Below, piece after piece: positions 57,377-58,091 of a DNA stretch of 58,091 bases (the stretch's first letter is position 1; every line of letters begins with the position of its first letter). The notes under the pieces are model-generated. The model was not told the DNA's origin, did not search any database, and worked only from the letters and a program-made list of their open reading frames with translations. The position numbers and the translations under genes were made by a program. This DNA is from Synergistes jonesii (GTDB taxonomy: Bacteria > Synergistota > Synergistia > Synergistales > Synergistaceae): the NCBI RefSeq assembly GCF_000712295.1, contig NZ_JMKI01000045.1, forward strand, positions 1 to 58,091, read 5' to 3'.

Positions 57377-58091
57377 ATGAATCTTTTAGCGATAGTAGGA
57401 GTGACGGGAGTGATCGCGCTGCTCTTCGCGGCAGCAGCGTCGTGTAAGATCTCCGGTTTTCGTGTGGAGAACGAGCGGGTAAAAGAATTATCCGGCATTA
57501 TACAGGGAGGGGCCATGGCCTTCCTCTACAGGGAGTATAAGACCCTCGTCCCATTCGTCATCATAGTGGCGGCCATCCTTGCGTGGAAGATAAACGTTCC
57601 CAGCGCGGCGTGCTTTGTGGCAGGCGCTCTTTGCAGCGGTCTGACGGGCTTTATCGGTATGAAAGTGGCCACCAAGTCGAACGGCAAGACCTCATTCGCC
57701 GCCATGCACGGCATGAACGACGCCTTGAAGATCGCCTTCACCGGCGGCAGCGTCATGGGCATGACGGTAGTCGGAGTAGGTCTTTTAGGCGTCATCGCCA
57801 TGTACTATATCTTCCCGAGCCCCGAAGTCATCACGGCCTTCGGCTTCGGCGCGAGCTCCATAGCGCTCTTCGCGCGAGTGGGGGGAGGCATCTACACCAA
57901 AGCGGCCGACGTTGGTGCAGACCTCGTCGGCAAAGTCGAAGCCGGCATCCCGGAAGACGACCCGCGCAACCCGGCGGTCATAGCGGACAACGTCGGCGAC
58001 AACGTCGGCGACATAGCCGGTATGGGTGCCGACCTCTTTGAATCATACGTAAACTCGATAATCGCGGCCATGGCCATAGGTGCGATGGCGT
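57377..58091 (+). CDS. hppA: Membrane-bound ion-translocating pyrophosphatase, 5' part
   Basis: 238 codons to the window end, about a third of the normal length. Hydrolysis of pyrophosphate is coupled to H+ or Na+ export across the cytoplasmic membrane. At least five hydrophobic helices are visible, and the substrate-binding block GGGIYTKAADVGADLVGKVE, then EDDPRNPAVIADNVGDNVGD, is intact. The K+/Na+ determinants lie beyond the window. ATG 57377 follows AAGGAGGCAC. A pump that recovers energy from pyrophosphate fits beside AMP-forming CoA ligases, which release it. Confidence 0.95.
   Translation, partial: MNLLAIVGVTGVIALLFAAAASCKISGFRVENERVKELSGIIQGGAMAFLYREYKTLVPFVIIVAAILAWKINVPSAACFVAGALCSGLTGFIGMKVATKSNGKTSFAAMHGMNDALKIAFTGGSVMGMTVVGVGLLGVIAMYYIFPSPEVITAFGFGASSIALFARVGGGIYTKAADVGADLVGKVEAGIPEDDPRNPAVIADNVGDNVGDIAGMGADLFESYVNSIIAAMAIGAMA

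Noticed and set aside
1-58091. CRISPR arrays, rRNA or tRNA genes
   Set aside because: No regularly spaced repeats, rRNA segments or tRNA cloverleaf-like stretches were seen on reading; a covariance search could still reveal a missed tRNA.

Overview
The window reads as chromosome from an anaerobic, diderm, amino-acid- and organic-acid-using bacterium. A Synergistota-like organism (Cloacibacillus/Synergistes type) is my best guess, but this is inference: no rRNA or housekeeping marker is present. Supporting signs are an aldehyde:ferredoxin oxidoreductase, methylmalonyl-CoA mutase, a methylmalonyl-CoA decarboxylase-type carboxyltransferase and a membrane pyrophosphatase (anaerobic, ion-gradient energy metabolism), plus an RND efflux pump and a LolA-like exported protein (outer membrane). 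Most of the window is GC-rich. AT-richer stretches (about 5.2-5.6, 16.5-17.3 and 35.0-40.4 kb) coincide with intergenic DNA, insertion-sequence debris and one foreign-looking gene cluster.

Layout. 0-0.9 kb: 3' part of a frameshifted IS256-family element. 1.2-5.2 kb (minus): SatP-type transporter, tungsten-type aldehyde oxidoreductase, MoaD/ThiS-like sulfur carrier and iron alcohol dehydrogenase, an aldehyde/alcohol operon. 5.7-9.6 kb (minus): aldehyde dehydrogenase and type III glutamine synthetase. 9.7-16.4 kb (plus): DUF362 ferredoxin, ABC-F ATPase, YhcH-like protein, an unrecognised protein, EamA exporter, lytic transglycosylase. 16.4-17.3 kb: relics including an IS5-type transposase. 17.3-23.2 kb: MerR regulator, RND adaptor and pump, GNAT. 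23.4-25.4 kb: AzlCD exporter and a DUF134-NifX fusion with its own operator-bearing promoter. 25.5-27.5 kb (minus): an acyl-CoA ligase behind a T-box riboswitch with a tyrosine (UAC) specifier. 27.7-34.9 kb: methionine region, with metYX on the plus strand and metNIQ on the minus strand. 35.0-39.7 kb: AT-rich cluster of racemase, GntR, saccharopine-dehydrogenase-like enzyme and NhaC-type antiporter, bordered by IS debris. 40.4-42.4 kb: nitrilase-family hydrolase and an AAA+ ATPase. 42.5-57.2 kb: a MarR-controlled acid catabolic cluster (aryl-CoA ligase, ene-reductase, permease, CoA transferases, two-subunit methylmalonyl-CoA mutase, thiolase, MenB/BadI-like hydrolase, amidohydrolase, carboxyltransferase), followed by the start of a membrane pyrophosphatase.

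The strongest unexpected signal is a pair of methionine attenuators. Both metYX and metNIQ are preceded by a good sigma-70 promoter, a short leader peptide with a strong ribosome-binding site containing Met-Met-Met-Cys-Ala (the same 14 bases ATGATGATGTGCGC in both), an antiterminator arm beginning just after the Met codons, and a Rho-independent terminator before the first structural gene. This is the architecture of ribosome-mediated attenuation sensing methionine (possibly also cysteine) supply, and its presence at both a biosynthetic and an uptake operon suggests a regulon. Two further regulatory systems stand out: a tyrosine-type T-box on an acyl-CoA ligase, which suggests that aryl acids are activated for amino acid synthesis, and a three-site palindrome family that marks a probable MarR regulon across the catabolic cluster.
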